Shown here: positions 34,288 through 44,447 of the stretch, one piece after another | Numbering within the stretch: position 1 is the stretch's first letter | How the letters are laid out: each line of letters starts with the position of its first letter | DNA from: Tolypothrix brevis GSE-NOS-MK-07-07A | GTDB taxonomy: Bacteria; Cyanobacteriota; Cyanobacteriia; Cyanobacteriales; Nostocaceae | Direction of reading: 5' to 3' | Length of the DNA stretch: 64,000 bases | Assembly: GCA_019358985.1 (NCBI GenBank) | Contig: JAHHIJ010000005.1 | Span: 124,001 to 188,000, forward strand | Program-made: the position numbers and the translations under genes | Notes under the pieces: model-generated | Database searches by the model: none | Seen by the model: only the letters and a program-made list of their open reading frames with translations | Told to the model about the DNA's origin: nothing

Positions 34288-35318
34288 AATGCTACAAGTT
34301 GGGATTCTATTTCTGAGGATTTCAAGTCACGACCGATGAAAACTAAGCGGGTTTGTCTTAATTCTTCAGGTTGCCACAAGCGATCGTAAAACTGATCAAA
34401 TCGGGTTCCGACACCTTGCATGACTAAGCGCATGGCTTTGTTAGGAACTGCAACAAAGCCTTTAATTCGGTATATTTCTTGCTGTTGTGCGATCGCTTGC
34501 AACTGCTGTTGTAATTTTTCTGGATCAAAAGCGCGGTCTAAAATTACGTGAGTTGAGATAATTTCTTCGTCGTGTTCGTGTTCTTCTTCGGTGTCGTGAT
34601 GACTGGGACGACTATCTAAATTATCTTCGACGGCAGCGTTCAATCCTAATAATATAGATGGATCGAGTTGAGCGCGATCGCTTTCCACAATTTTGACTAC
34701 TCTCGGCAATTCTTGTTTAATAAACTCTTCAACTTGCGCTTTTGTCTCATCATCCACCAAATCGGTTTTATTTAACACCACTAAATCAGCACAAGCAAGT
34801 TGGTCTTCAAACAGTTCTTGCAATGGTGTTTCATGTTCTAAACTATCATCAGCTTGGCGTTGTGCTGCTACTGCTTCCGGGTTGCTGGCAAATGTGCCTG
34901 CTGCTACTGCCGCACAATCTACTACCGTAATTACCGCATCAACGGTGGCAGCGTTGCGGATTTCTTGCCAGCGAAAAGCCTTGATTAACGGCTTTGGTAA
35001 GGCTAAACCAGAAGTTTCAATCAAAATACAATCGATGCGATCGCGTCGCTTAATTAACTCCAGCATCGTTGGGAAAAATTCTTCCTGTACAGTGCAACAT
35101 AAACAGCCGTTGGTTAATTCAAAAATATTACTGTCACCGTCTTCTGGGCAAATTTCACAGGATTTCAACAATTCCCCATCAATCCCCAGTTCGCCAAATT
35201 CGTTAACTAAAACAGCGATGCGTCTACCTTGGTTGTTTTGTAGTAAATGGCGAATTAGGCTAGTTTTGCCACTGCCTAAGAAGCCTGTAATCACGGTAAC
35301 GGGGATTTTTGCAGCCAT
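34284..35318 (-). CDS. CobW/COG0523-type metal-chaperone GTPase
   Basis: The protein has 344 residues. Walker A is GFLGSGKT (12-19), the metal-binding GCLCC motif spans 71-75, and the guanine motif is NKTD near 188. A His/Asp/Glu-rich stretch (HHDTEEEHEHDEE) near 240-252 is typical of zinc-related COG0523 members. A CobW C-terminal domain follows. These proteins deliver zinc or cobalt to target enzymes; which metal cannot be read here. No Zur-type site or cobalamin gene is seen beside it. Confidence 0.88.
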   Translation of the reverse strand: MAAKIPVTVITGFLGSGKTSLIRHLLQNNQGRRIAVLVNEFGELGIDGELLKSCEICPEDGDSNIFELTNGCLCCTVQEEFFPTMLELIKRRDRIDCILIETSGLALPKPLIKAFRWQEIRNAATVDAVITVVDCAAVAAGTFASNPEAVAAQRQADDSLEHETPLQELFEDQLACADLVVLNKTDLVDDETKAQVEEFIKQELPRVVKIVESDRAQLDPSILLGLNAAVEDNLDSRPSHHDTEEEHEHDEEIISTHVILDRAFDPEKLQQQLQAIAQQQEIYRIKGFVAVPNKAMRLVMQGVGTRFDQFYDRLWQPEELRQTRLVFIGRDLKSSEIESQLVAL

Positions 35319-35542
35319 ATTTTTACTTTATTTTCTCAGTATATTTACATCTTGCATCTTGTCGTCTATACAATCATACAAAACCCTTGAATTTCTATAG
35401 TCCGCGTAGGCGGACTTTGTTAGTATAGACCCAGGCTTCCAGCCTGCGGGCGCATTGATGTGCAAATGATACAATTTAGGGGCGATCGCCTTGTGGTTGC
35501 CTGTATATATTACAGGTAATCTCAAGGCGATCGCCCCTGAAC

Positions 35543-35973
35543 TTTACCGAAAATTTGGGTTTAAAGCCCCGTCCTTAAAGTACTGGTTTTTGGTATACTA
35601 GTCGTAGTGGGAAGGTAATCAACCACTTAAAAAACCTAGCTGTCGAAAGACAAAGCACTGAACCTTGATAATTGAATCTATGCGGTTCTACTGCATTGTT
35701 CTAGACTCCACCTCGCAGTAGGTAAAAGATTCAGAGGGGCTAGACAAACAGTTTTTTTGAAGCTAATTTGCTTCAAAATCAAACAGGACTTGCTTCAAAT
35801 GCAAATAGGGTAGGGCATACCCGAATTAACGCTTGGGAGCCAGTGCGTTGGGCGGCTCCGCCGACTTGAAGCACCTGGCGTGGAGAATCCCACCTCTGTG
35901 TTAGAGACTGCAAGGAATCTAATTTAAGTGGTTTCGTTGAGCCAAGAATCCCCGTGCGTTCACGCCGGGGAGT
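35543..35973. mobile_element. Non-autonomous IS200/IS605-like element, copy B (inverted)
   Basis: On the minus strand it begins directly after TTGAC with ACTCCCCGGCGTGAACGCAC and ends at AAATTTTCGGTAA. It has the same ends and the same internal GTGGTTGATTACCTT as copy A, but lacks the small ribbon-helix-helix gene. The TTGAC target includes the TGA stop of ho1. Confidence 0.7.
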
Positions 35974-35974
35974 G

Positions 35975-36691
35975 TCAATCAGCAGTAGCCAATTCGGTGC
36001 TACCAGGAGTGCGACGCCGTGTCAAACTATTAAACAGCATCAAACCGATCGCTTTAATCAAATTGCCTTCCAACTCTTGGAACATCTTCATGTTCATGCC
36101 AAAAGCTGCGTTTGCTTCATTAACAATGCGATCTGCCGTAGCATCATCAATGGGCAACTCATCCAGAGAAGAACGATATTTCGTTTTAAAAGCCTTCTCG
36201 TCCGGAATTTCGGCAAACTCATAAAAAGCGGTACCTTGCCCATCATTCAGGTTCATCCCCGTTACCGCGATGTTTTTGAGAATTTGTCCTCCTGATAAAT
36301 CCCCGATATAACGAGTGTAAGAATGGGCAATTAACAATTCCGGTTCATTTGTGGATATTTCCCGGATGCGCTTTACATAAGCTTCACCCGCAGGCGATAA
36401 TTGAATTTGCTCGCGCCAGTTAGAACCATAATAATAAGCCAAGTCTTGCTCTAGGCTATGCTTGCGGTTTAGCTGGGGAAAGTTAATTTTGGAAGCAATC
36501 GGATGATTGCGATGCTTTTCTATCTCTTCTTCCATCGCTGAATAGATGAAGTAGAAGTTGCCAACTAGCTTCCGGTAGGAGGTTTTTTCTACCACTCCTT
36601 TCAAAAAGCACTTGACAAAACCGACATTTTCTGCCATCGTGTGGGCTTTTTTAGTGCCTACACGCAATTTGGTTGATAAATTGCTGCTCAT
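35975..36691 (-). CDS. ho1: Heme oxygenase
   Basis: From ATG at 36691 the protein has 238 residues, the usual size (MSSNLSTKLRVGTKKAHTMA); five extra codons upstream are possible. H17 is the proximal heme ligand, and GDLSGGQ is the distal helix motif. It opens heme to biliverdin IX-alpha with ferredoxin, feeding phycobilin synthesis and iron recycling. The gene is alone. Its stop codon is part of the insertion target of mobile element copy B. Confidence 0.95.
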   Translation of the reverse strand: MSSNLSTKLRVGTKKAHTMAENVGFVKCFLKGVVEKTSYRKLVGNFYFIYSAMEEEIEKHRNHPIASKINFPQLNRKHSLEQDLAYYYGSNWREQIQLSPAGEAYVKRIREISTNEPELLIAHSYTRYIGDLSGGQILKNIAVTGMNLNDGQGTAFYEFAEIPDEKAFKTKYRSSLDELPIDDATADRIVNEANAAFGMNMKMFQELEGNLIKAIGLMLFNSLTRRRTPGSTELATAD

Positions 36692-37304
36692 ACTAAGATT
36701 TCTCAACTTAAAAGGTCAACTGCCAAAGTCTTGATTTATCGACGGCGAAAAAGCTACTAAAAACTTACAGTAAAGCTAATTGATGAGAATTTTCATTAAA
36801 ATTTCTTAAGTTGTAATGTTTTGTATTATTTGAAACGGAAAATTCCCTAGTCAACAGCAGGTATTTCCGGCATTATTTTAAGATTTGTTTCAATTGGCGT
36901 TGTATTTTGTTTGAATTATGAATGGGGCATGGTAAGAAGGGGAATTGGATTTATATATGCCCACTAGACATCGATCGCTATGCTTCAGAATGCCTTACCC
37001 GAAATCCTTGTAGAGACGTAGCACAGAATAGTCTTTACATCCTATGACTTGAAAAAAGGGTAAAGGAAAGATATATTTTGCGATCGCTACTTAAATCTAA
37101 GCAAAAACTTCATGGAATATTGATAATCGCATATACTATTATCAAATAAATTTAAGTATAATTACGGCATAGTAGGTAGTTCAAAATAAATTTCACTTCT
37201 CAGCTAACCAGTATATTGTCCTGATAAAAAGTTACTCTGTCAGAATTGTTGAATAAATTGTAAAGTGTTATTTTCCTGTGTGACTGTGTGGAGTCTTTAA
37301 ACAA
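36692..37304. other. Intergenic region between ho1 and glmM
   Basis: About 610 bp, AT-rich, no gene. It holds a degenerate copy of the TAGACATCGATCGCTATGCT repeat with a decayed hairpin at 36961-37045. It should carry the divergent promoters of ho1 and glmM; no element stands out. Confidence 0.5.
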
Positions 37305-38780
37305 ATGGTTTCATATATAAATCAAACTCAAAAGGGCTTTCGTGGCAGTTCTGCAACTGAATCTGAAGCATCGACGAAAGGTATAGAAGACAGTTCTGCA
37401 CATAATTTAATCGCACTACCAACAAATCGGCTATTTGGTACAGATGGCATTCGGGGAAAAGTGGGAGAATTGCTAAGTGCGCCTTTAGCATTGCAAATAG
37501 GTTTTTGGACAGGTATCGTTTTACGTAACCATGCTACCAATCCAGGACCAGTGATTCTGGGGCAAGATTCGAGAAACTCCAGTGATATGCTGGCAATGGC
37601 TCTGAGTGCTGGGTTAACCGCAGCCGGTATAGAGGTTTGGTATTTGGGATTGTGTCCAACTCCTACGGTAGCTTATCTCGTCAGCGTCAGCGATGCCATT
37701 GGCGGAGTGATGATTTCTGCCAGTCACAACCCACCAGAAGACAACGGCATTAAAATTTTTGGGGCAAACGGCACCAAGTTACCGCAACTGTTGCAGGCAG
37801 CAATTGAAGCGGGGCTGCGCGGCAAGGCAACATTACCAGTTATAGTTAGTAATTGTGGGCGGCATTACTCACGCCCGGAATTAATCAAAAATTATGCTTT
37901 ATCGTTGCAACAACCTTTGGAGAATGTTATAAGTCTTCAGGGGATGAAGATTGTTTTAGATTTGGCATGGGGTGCCGCAGTTAAGTTAGCACCAGCAGTG
38001 TTGAGAGAAATGGGTGCAGAAGTAACGGAATTGCATAACGAAGCGGATGGATCTCGCATTAACGTTAACTGCGGTTCCACTCACCTAGATATTCTCGCCC
38101 AAACAGTCAAAGAACAGAATGCTGACATCGGCTTTGCTTTTGATGGCGATGCCGATCGCGTCTTAGCAGTAGATAATATTGGTAGGCAAGTTAACGGCGA
38201 TTACATCCTTTATCTGTGGGGACGCAGTTTGCTTTCACAGCAACAACTGCCAGACAACTTAATAATTTCCACCGTCATGGCGAACTTAGGCTTCGAGAAA
38301 GCTTGGCAAAAAATTGGCGGTAAGCTAACTCGCACAGCAGTAGGTGATCAATACGTTCAAGCCGAAATGCTGCGAACAGGCGCAATGTTAGGCGGTGAAC
38401 AATCCGGTCACATATTGTGCCGTCATTATGGTATCACGGGCGATGGTTTATTAACAGCTTTACATATAGCCGCTTTAGTGAAAAAATCCGGTGTTTCGTT
38501 GAAAGAGCTGGTAGATCAAAGCTTTGAAACTTACCCGCAATTATTGCAGAACGTGCGAGTTATAGATCGCGATCGCCGATTAGAATGGAAGAATTGCGAA
38601 CCCATCCAACAAGCGATCGCTCTAGCCGAAGTTGCAATGGGCGATTCTGGTAGAATATTAGTTCGCGCTTCTGGTACAGAACCAGTCATCAGAGTTATGG
38701 TAGAAGCTGCCGATGCTGAACTTGCTCATTACTGGACAAAAGAATTAGTCTCACAAGTCCAGCAACATCTAGGAGAATAA
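37305..38780 (+). CDS. glmM: Phosphoglucosamine mutase
   Basis: The protein has 491 residues. The active-site serine loop is [14 protein letters not shown] with S140, the metal loop is DGDADR near 281, and the phosphate-binding end is [15 protein letters not shown]. It converts glucosamine-6-phosphate to glucosamine-1-phosphate for peptidoglycan precursors. About 40 residues precede the usual start (LFGTDGIRG), as in some cyanobacterial homologues. A terminator lies about 65 bp downstream. Confidence 0.92.
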   Translation: MVSYINQTQKGFRGSSATESEASTKGIEDSSAHNLIALPTNRLFGTDGIRGKVGELLSAPLALQIGFWTGIVLRNHATNPGPVILGQDSRNSSDMLAMALSAGLTAAGIEVWYLGLCPTPTVAYLVSVSDAIGGVMISASHNPPEDNGIKIFGANGTKLPQLLQAAIEAGLRGKATLPVIVSNCGRHYSRPELIKNYALSLQQPLENVISLQGMKIVLDLAWGAAVKLAPAVLREMGAEVTELHNEADGSRINVNCGSTHLDILAQTVKEQNADIGFAFDGDADRVLAVDNIGRQVNGDYILYLWGRSLLSQQQLPDNLIISTVMANLGFEKAWQKIGGKLTRTAVGDQYVQAEMLRTGAMLGGEQSGHILCRHYGITGDGLLTALHIAALVKKSGVSLKELVDQSFETYPQLLQNVRVIDRDRRLEWKNCEPIQQAIALAEVAMGDSGRILVRASGTEPVIRVMVEAADAELAHYWTKELVSQVQQHLGE

Positions 38781-38843
38781 GCGATTTTGGATTGTTAGGG
38801 ACTTGCGTGTTATACCAATTCTCTATAAGCCTGTATTTAATTT

Positions 38844-38865
38844 AGCCCGCAATGTTCTGCGGGCT
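38844..38865 (+). terminator. Rho-independent terminator after glmM
   Basis: AGCCCGCA (38844-38851) pairs with TGCGGGCT (38858-38865), followed by TTGTTTGT. Confidence 0.8.
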
Positions 38866-38956
38866 TTGTTTGTATAGCCCTACCCCTTCTAGGATACCGC
38901 TGGCGATTCAGGGGTATCGCCCCTTATCTCACGATTTTTCGACATTCCACACAATT

Positions 38957-38985
38957 GTAGAGACGTTCCGGCGGAACGTCTCTAC
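38957..38985. repeat. Dispersed hairpin repeat
   Basis: GTAGAGACGTTCCGGCGGAA hairpin, same family as 2869-2897; here the loop is CGGCGG and not CGCCGG, a reversed centre. Confidence 0.8.
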
Positions 38986-39079
38986 GAGGATTTCGGATTT
39001 TTTTATTAATGTTAATTAAACGGACATAATACAACCACTATTTATCAACCACTCCCCAATACCTAATCTCAAATCGAGA

Positions 39080-40723
39080 ATGCCAAAACTTAAGAACAAA
39101 TCCAAAAACTCAAAAAAAAAGCACTTAGTACCAGAAACTCCTCCTCTTACCCTGCAAGAAAGGTTAGCCCAAAAACGCAAAGCAACCATTGCACGTAAAG
39201 AATTCACAGGTTTACTTACCAAAGCTGTTTCTGTTGCCCTTGTTGCCGGCATTCTGTTGGCTATAGTCGGCGGAATTAAAGCCGCAGTTCCGGGTATAGT
39301 CGGAATTATCGTCATTGCCTTTTGTTTCAAATACCCTCGACAAGCACTGTTTGCCTTTATCGTTTACGTACCTTTGGGTGGTACTATTACTTACTACATC
39401 GGTAACAGTCCTATACTTCAATTAGCCAAAGACGCTTTCTACGTTCCAGCGTTAATTTCAATTTGGCAGCTTTCCAAAAAACGTGGACTACCTCTGCTAA
39501 TTCCCCCAGCCCTGAAAACGCCACTATTTATTTTATTAGGTTGCTGCACCATAACTTTACTATTTGTTAATGGCGCTCAACAATTCAGCCCTCCTCCTGT
39601 GGGGTTACTGCAAGATGCACCCAAGGAAATACCTCTAGGCATGGGTATTTTAGGACTGAAAGTATTATTAGGCTACTTACCCCTGATTAGTTGTTATTAC
39701 TACATGATTCGTGACAAGCGGGATTTTCTCTTTTTGTCGCGCTTACAGGTTGCCCTGATACTTGTCTCCTGTCTCTTGGGGTTTCTTCAGTATTTGTTGC
39801 TACTTACAGGTATATGTGAAGGTACTAGAAATGCAGTCGGCAGTGATTTATTTAAAGCCACACTTGGGGCTAGATGTTATATTGGCGGTTCTCTAGTTTA
39901 TAGTCCCAGTCAAGGGATGATTCGCTTACCAGGAACCTTTGTTGCTCCTTGGCAGTGGGCATGGTTCCTCATTTCCAGCACCTTTTTTACTTTTGCTACC
40001 GGTTTTAGCGACCCCTCAACTCTTTGGCGAATTGTAGGTTTAGGTTCTTTAGTCACAGTGTTTCTTAATGCAGTTATTTCTGGACAAAGAATTGCCTTAG
40101 CTTTAGTCCCCACCTGCTTCGTACTTTTACTATTGCTTACTGGTCAACTTGGCAACCTCAAGCGGTTTATCCCCTTAGGAATAGGACTTGCTCTAATTGT
40201 GACAATTGCCGTAGTCAGCAATCCCACAGTTGTGCAAGAAAGGACGGATAGCTTTGTCAGTCGCTGGAATGCATCACCTCCTCAACAGTTTATCATGGAT
40301 CAATTTGAGGAGAATTGGAAAAACTCAAAAGGACCCTTCGGAAGTGGTTTAGGTCGAGCGACTAACTCTGCCCGTGCTTTAGGTCAAACAAAACTGGTCG
40401 AAACCTACTACCCGAAACTGCTTTATGAAATTGGTATTTTGGGAGTATTAGCATTTTTAGGTTTGGTAACAACTTTAACAGTCGTGTGCTTCCGGACGTA
40501 CCGTTTGATAAAAAACCGTAATTTCCGCAGTTACGCAGCCGCCATGTGGGTGTTTATATTGTTTATTAGTTACAACACCTATTACTACCCTTTAGATGTC
40601 GATCCTGTTGCTGTTTATTACTGGTTTGCTGCTGGAATTCTTTTAAAGTTGCCAGAAATAGACAAACAAGAAAGACTCAAAGAGGCACAAGTAGAAGGAA
40701 ATCAGGGAAAGCAGAAGAAGTAG
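39080..40723 (+). CDS. hpsL: O-antigen-ligase/Wzy-like polysaccharide polymerase, probable HpsL
   Basis: The protein has 547 residues. A basic N-terminus (MPKLKNKSKNSKKKHL) is followed by about 11-12 membrane helices and a long loop near 400-450 with FGSGLGRATNSARALG, as in O-antigen ligase/polymerase proteins. Three glycosyltransferase genes follow on the same strand. The N-terminal wording (LTLQERLAQKRKA) resembles what is called HpsL of the hormogonium polysaccharide system; the symbol rests on recollection and context. It would join repeat units of an exported polysaccharide at the inner membrane. Confidence 0.65.
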   Translation: MPKLKNKSKNSKKKHLVPETPPLTLQERLAQKRKATIARKEFTGLLTKAVSVALVAGILLAIVGGIKAAVPGIVGIIVIAFCFKYPRQALFAFIVYVPLGGTITYYIGNSPILQLAKDAFYVPALISIWQLSKKRGLPLLIPPALKTPLFILLGCCTITLLFVNGAQQFSPPPVGLLQDAPKEIPLGMGILGLKVLLGYLPLISCYYYMIRDKRDFLFLSRLQVALILVSCLLGFLQYLLLLTGICEGTRNAVGSDLFKATLGARCYIGGSLVYSPSQGMIRLPGTFVAPWQWAWFLISSTFFTFATGFSDPSTLWRIVGLGSLVTVFLNAVISGQRIALALVPTCFVLLLLLTGQLGNLKRFIPLGIGLALIVTIAVVSNPTVVQERTDSFVSRWNASPPQQFIMDQFEENWKNSKGPFGSGLGRATNSARALGQTKLVETYYPKLLYEIGILGVLAFLGLVTTLTVVCFRTYRLIKNRNFRSYAAAMWVFILFISYNTYYYPLDVDPVAVYYWFAAGILLKLPEIDKQERLKEAQVEGNQGKQKK

Positions 40724-40826
40724 GGGAGTGGGGGAGTGGGGGAGTGGGGGAAGAATTTTTATAACTTCTACTCCTAACTCTTGACTATTGACTTTTAAAA
40801 TCTAAAATCTAAAATCTAAAATTCAT
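40724..40826. repeat. Short tandem repeats between hpsL and the GT2 gene
   Basis: GTGGGGGA units (about 40727-40750) and a heptamer TCTAAAA repeated about four times (40799-40823). The second tract ends 4 bases before the start codon of the next gene and replaces a normal ribosome-binding site. Confidence 0.7.
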
Positions 40827-41813
40827 ATGGATTTGCCTTTAATTTCTGTAATTATACCGACCTATGGTCGTGAGGAACCGCTGCGTGATAGCCTTGTGGA
40901 TGTTCTCAAACAAGATTACCCAAATTTTGAAGTTTTGGTTGTGGACCAAACCTCCAAACACCAACCGGAAACTCAAGCTTATTTAGAGGAACTCTCAGCA
41001 GCAGATAAAATTAAATGGTTCCACTTGGATTGGGCAAGTTTACCTGGAGCCCGTAATTATGCTGTGCGGCGCTCATCAGGTGAGATAATTTTGTTTATTG
41101 ATGATGATGTGCAGTTAAAAAATGGATTTTTAGCGGCACATGCTAAAAATTATTTAGAAAAGCCAGAAATAGGAGCCGTTGCGGGGCGGGTATTTGACAG
41201 AATGAAATTGGGTGATTCTGGGGGGAAGTTGGAGATTGAATATTTGCCTCCCGAAGCAATGGACCCAGGAATCGCTTGGTATTATATTGATTTAGTGCAT
41301 ACAGTTAAACCCCAGCAAGTGCTGACAGCGAGGGGTTGCAATATGTCTTTCCGTCGCGAAATTTTTACTAAGTACGGACTGAGATTTGATGAGAGGTTTC
41401 GCGGTAGTGCTGTGCGTGAGGAATCTGACTTTTGTTTGCGCTTAAGGCAGACGGGATATAAGATTTGGTATGACCCAGAAGCTGATTTAGTGCATTTAGG
41501 GGAAGAAACTGGGGGTTGTCATGATATGAGTATGCGATCGCTCAAATATCAAATGACATTCTACCACAACCATTTTTTATTAGGACTGAAAAATCTCACC
41601 GCTACCCAAGCTTTACGCTTATACGCTCGTTTATTTGATTGTCACGTTTTGGGACGTCCTCCTTGTCACAAAAGCGGTTCCCCGATTAAAGTTGTTACCC
41701 GCGCTGTGTTCTACTTTTTGGGTTTTCTCAAAGCCGTGGGTAGTGTGATTCAATCAACTTGGGATGATGGTCAAATTTACAGTCGATTAGACCAAAAAGC
41801 TAAAATGATTTAA
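40827..41813 (+). CDS. hpsN: Glycosyltransferase family 2, probable HpsN
   Basis: The protein has 328 residues with a GT-A fold: LISVIIPTYGREEPLRDSLV at the start, the metal-binding DDD in ILFIDDDVQL near residue 89, and FRREIFTKYGLRFDERFRGS with the acceptor-side EESDF motif. It transfers an activated sugar to a growing lipid-linked glycan on the cytoplasmic side. Its position in the cluster and its overall wording suggest HpsN of hormogonium polysaccharide synthesis. The symbol is tentative. Confidence 0.75.
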   Translation: MDLPLISVIIPTYGREEPLRDSLVDVLKQDYPNFEVLVVDQTSKHQPETQAYLEELSAADKIKWFHLDWASLPGARNYAVRRSSGEIILFIDDDVQLKNGFLAAHAKNYLEKPEIGAVAGRVFDRMKLGDSGGKLEIEYLPPEAMDPGIAWYYIDLVHTVKPQQVLTARGCNMSFRREIFTKYGLRFDERFRGSAVREESDFCLRLRQTGYKIWYDPEADLVHLGEETGGCHDMSMRSLKYQMTFYHNHFLLGLKNLTATQALRLYARLFDCHVLGRPPCHKSGSPIKVVTRAVFYFLGFLKAVGSVIQSTWDDGQIYSRLDQKAKMI

Positions 41814-41882
41814 CCGCAGATGAACGCAGATGAACGCGGATAAATATGGAAATCATCTGCGTTTATCTGCGTGTATCTGCGG
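41813..41882. repeat. Long inverted repeat of CGCAGATGAA units
   Basis: ACCGCAGATGAACGCAGATG followed by AACGCGGAT on the left, and ATCTGCGTTTATCTGCGTGT then ATCTGCGGT on the right, about 10 bp apart. It forms a hairpin just after the GT2 stop and may separate it from the next gene. Confidence 0.75.
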
Positions 41883-41915
41883 TCGAAAACAAAAATTACT
41901 AATTAGCAAAGATAA

Positions 41916-43100
41916 ATGAAAATTTTAGTTGCCAGTCACACTTATATTGTAGACCTTAACTGCGAGAAATTACGCACTTTATCTCAACTAGAACCGGGAA
42001 TTGAGGTGACGGTTGTAGTTCCCAAATGTTGGAAACCCGGAGGTGTACAAAACAAGATAATTGAAACACAATATCGCGATGAAGGTGCATTTAAAATAGT
42101 CCCAATTTCTAACTTCAGTCAAAATCATCAAGGACTTCTCACTTTTGGCGCTGATTTAATATCTTTGTTGCGAGAGTTTCGCCCTCAAATCATCCAAGTA
42201 GAACAAGGTTCTCGTGGACTGTCTTATGCTCAAATGATTACTTTAAATAAGTTATTGGGATTAAAGGCAAAAAATATATTTTTTACCTGGTGGAATCTGC
42301 CATACGAACTGAAATTTCCCGTAGCTTTATTAGAAAAATACAATTTGAATAATAGCCACGGTATCATTTCGGGAAATCAGGATGGGGCAGAAATTCTCCG
42401 ACAACGAGGATATAAAGGTTCAATTAAAGTCATGCCACAGTTAGGTGTGGATGAAACTTTATTTGCTCCCAAATCTCAACCAGAATTAGCGGCTAAATTG
42501 GGTATTCAGCCAGGGGATTTTGTAGTTGGCTTCGTGGGGCGTTTTGTTCCAGAAAAGGGCTTAATGACGCTTGTAGATGCCTTAGCTACTTTAAAAGATA
42601 AATCCTGGAAATTACTTTTAATTGGTCGCGGTACGTTGCAATCAGAGTTAATCAGCAAAGCCGCTGAAAACAACTTTAAAGACAGAATTATCTTAGTGGA
42701 AAGTGTACCCCATGATGAAGTTTTTAAGTATATCAATTTAATGAGTACTTTGGTGTTGCCTTCAGAAACAAATTATGCATTTAAAACCTTAACTTCTGCG
42801 GGTTGGAAAGAACAATTTGGTCATGTCCTAATTGAAGCGATGGCTTGTCAAGTTCCGGTGATTGGTTCAAATTCTGGCGAAATTCCCCATGTAATTGGTG
42901 ACGCTGGGTTAATCTTTCCAGAAGGCAATGCTAAAGCTTTGGGTGATTGCTTATCGCAATTAATGGATCAGCCAGAATTTGCCGATAAGTTAGGACAAAT
43001 TGGTTATCAAAAAGCAATGATTCAATATACAAATAAAGCTTTAGCAAAACAGCAATTAGAGTTTTATAAAGAATTGCTTAATAGTCGTAATGTGCGTTAA
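41916..43100 (+). CDS. hpsO: Glycosyltransferase family 4, probable HpsO
   Basis: The protein has 394 residues with a GT-B fold. The N-terminal half begins MKILVASHTYIVDLNCEKLR; the C-terminal half has GFVGRFVPEKGL and the nucleotide-sugar motif EAMACQVPVIGSNSGEIPHV. It is a retaining cytoplasmic glycosyltransferase. The starting residues resemble HpsO, but this is by memory. It lies 100 bp after the GT2 gene, beyond a long inverted repeat. Confidence 0.75.
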   Translation: MKILVASHTYIVDLNCEKLRTLSQLEPGIEVTVVVPKCWKPGGVQNKIIETQYRDEGAFKIVPISNFSQNHQGLLTFGADLISLLREFRPQIIQVEQGSRGLSYAQMITLNKLLGLKAKNIFFTWWNLPYELKFPVALLEKYNLNNSHGIISGNQDGAEILRQRGYKGSIKVMPQLGVDETLFAPKSQPELAAKLGIQPGDFVVGFVGRFVPEKGLMTLVDALATLKDKSWKLLLIGRGTLQSELISKAAENNFKDRIILVESVPHDEVFKYINLMSTLVLPSETNYAFKTLTSAGWKEQFGHVLIEAMACQVPVIGSNSGEIPHVIGDAGLIFPEGNAKALGDCLSQLMDQPEFADKLGQIGYQKAMIQYTNKALAKQQLEFYKELLNSRNVR

Positions 43101-43192
43101 CGCTGAGAGTACAGCAGCAATTTTAAATGGTGCGTTACGGCTATGCGCTTAACGCACCCTACAAATTTAATTGTACGGGCATGTAAACCCCC

Positions 43193-43221
43193 GTAGAGAC
43201 GTTCCGCCGGAACGTCTCTAC
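43193..43221. repeat. Dispersed hairpin repeat upstream of the second GT4 gene
   Basis: GTAGAGACGTTCCGC and its exact complement, 24 bp before the start of the next gene; it could form in the leader of that transcript. Confidence 0.8.
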
Positions 43222-43244
43222 CTAACAAATAATAACTAATAAAA

Positions 43245-44438
43245 ATGCGAATTCTACAAATTATTCCTTCAATTTCTCTGATATACGGTGGTCCTAGTCA
43301 AATGGTAATGGGATTATCTTCGGCATTGGCACGAGAAAATGTAAAAGTTACTATTCTCACTACAGATAGTAATGGTGATTCTGGTCAAAAACCTTTGGAT
43401 GTTCCTTTAAATTGCCCGGTGAAACAAGATGGTTATGAAATAATTTACTTTCGTTGTTCGCCGTTTCGCCGCTATAAGTTTTCGCTGTTATTATTAAAGT
43501 GGTTAAATAATCACGCTCATGAATTTGACTTGGCACATATTCATGCTTTATTTTCTCCTATAAGTAGTGCGGCTGCGACTGTGTGCCGGCAGAAAAATTT
43601 ACCTTACATTTTGCGTCCTTTGGGTACTCTCGATCCGGCTGATTTGCGTAAAAAAAAGCAATTAAAACAGCTTTATGCGACAATATTAGAACGGGCAAAT
43701 TTAGCAGGTGCAGCAGCAATTCATTTTACTAGTGATCAGGAAGCAAAAATATCAGAACGATTTGGAGTTTCTACCCACGATTTGGTGATTCCTTTGGGTG
43801 TTATTCCCCCAGTAAAAGAGGGGGAGAGGGAGAATGCTATTCGGACTCAGTTTGGTATCCCTTTTGATGTGCCTTTGGTGCTTTTTATGTCGCGAATTGA
43901 CCCGAAAAAAGGGTTAAATTTATTGATTCCGGCGTTGGAAAAGCTGTTAGCTGAAGGTGGCAATTTTTATTTTGTTTTGGCGGGAACGAATCCCCAAGAT
44001 CCAAATTATGAAGAAAAGATAAGATTGCAGATACAAAATTCACCTCTGCGATCGCACACAAAAATTACAGGTTTTGTCACCGGTGAAGTAAAATCAGCTT
44101 TACTGCAAGCGGCAGATTTATTCGTCTTGCCATCGTATTATGAAAATTTCGGGATTGCTGTCGCTGAGGCAATGGTAGCGGGAGTACCTGTAATTATCTC
44201 AGACCAAGTGCATATTTGGCATCAGGTGCGCGATAGCGAGTCTGGCTGGGTGGGTACAACAGATGTGGAGTCCCTTGTAGAATTGTTGCGAGAAGCTTTG
44301 CAAAACCCCGCAGAATGTCGGCGTCGGGGATTACTTGCCCAAGAATATGCATTGCAAAATTTTAGTTGGGAAGCGATCGCTCGTCAAATGATTCAAGCAT
44401 ACAATCAAATTTTAGGCGTTGCACCCATTGTAGGATAA
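43245..44438 (+). CDS. hpsP: Glycosyltransferase family 4, probable HpsP
   Basis: The protein has 397 residues. It begins MRILQIIPSISLIYGGPSQM (the GGP donor loop of GT4), has SRIDPKKGLNLLI in the middle and YENFGIAVAEAMVAGVPVII as the C-terminal E-x7-E region. A retaining glycosyltransferase acting in the same polysaccharide pathway as its neighbours. The name HpsP is by resemblance and position. Confidence 0.75.
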   Translation: MRILQIIPSISLIYGGPSQMVMGLSSALARENVKVTILTTDSNGDSGQKPLDVPLNCPVKQDGYEIIYFRCSPFRRYKFSLLLLKWLNNHAHEFDLAHIHALFSPISSAAATVCRQKNLPYILRPLGTLDPADLRKKKQLKQLYATILERANLAGAAAIHFTSDQEAKISERFGVSTHDLVIPLGVIPPVKEGERENAIRTQFGIPFDVPLVLFMSRIDPKKGLNLLIPALEKLLAEGGNFYFVLAGTNPQDPNYEEKIRLQIQNSPLRSHTKITGFVTGEVKSALLQAADLFVLPSYYENFGIAVAEAMVAGVPVIISDQVHIWHQVRDSESGWVGTTDVESLVELLREALQNPAECRRRGLLAQEYALQNFSWEAIARQMIQAYNQILGVAPIVG

Positions 44439-44447
44439 ATCGTAAAA

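Noticed and set aside
34693-35400. 235-residue plus-strand frame opposite the CobW-type gene
   Set aside because: Low-complexity Ser-rich translation antisense to a well-supported GTPase gene.
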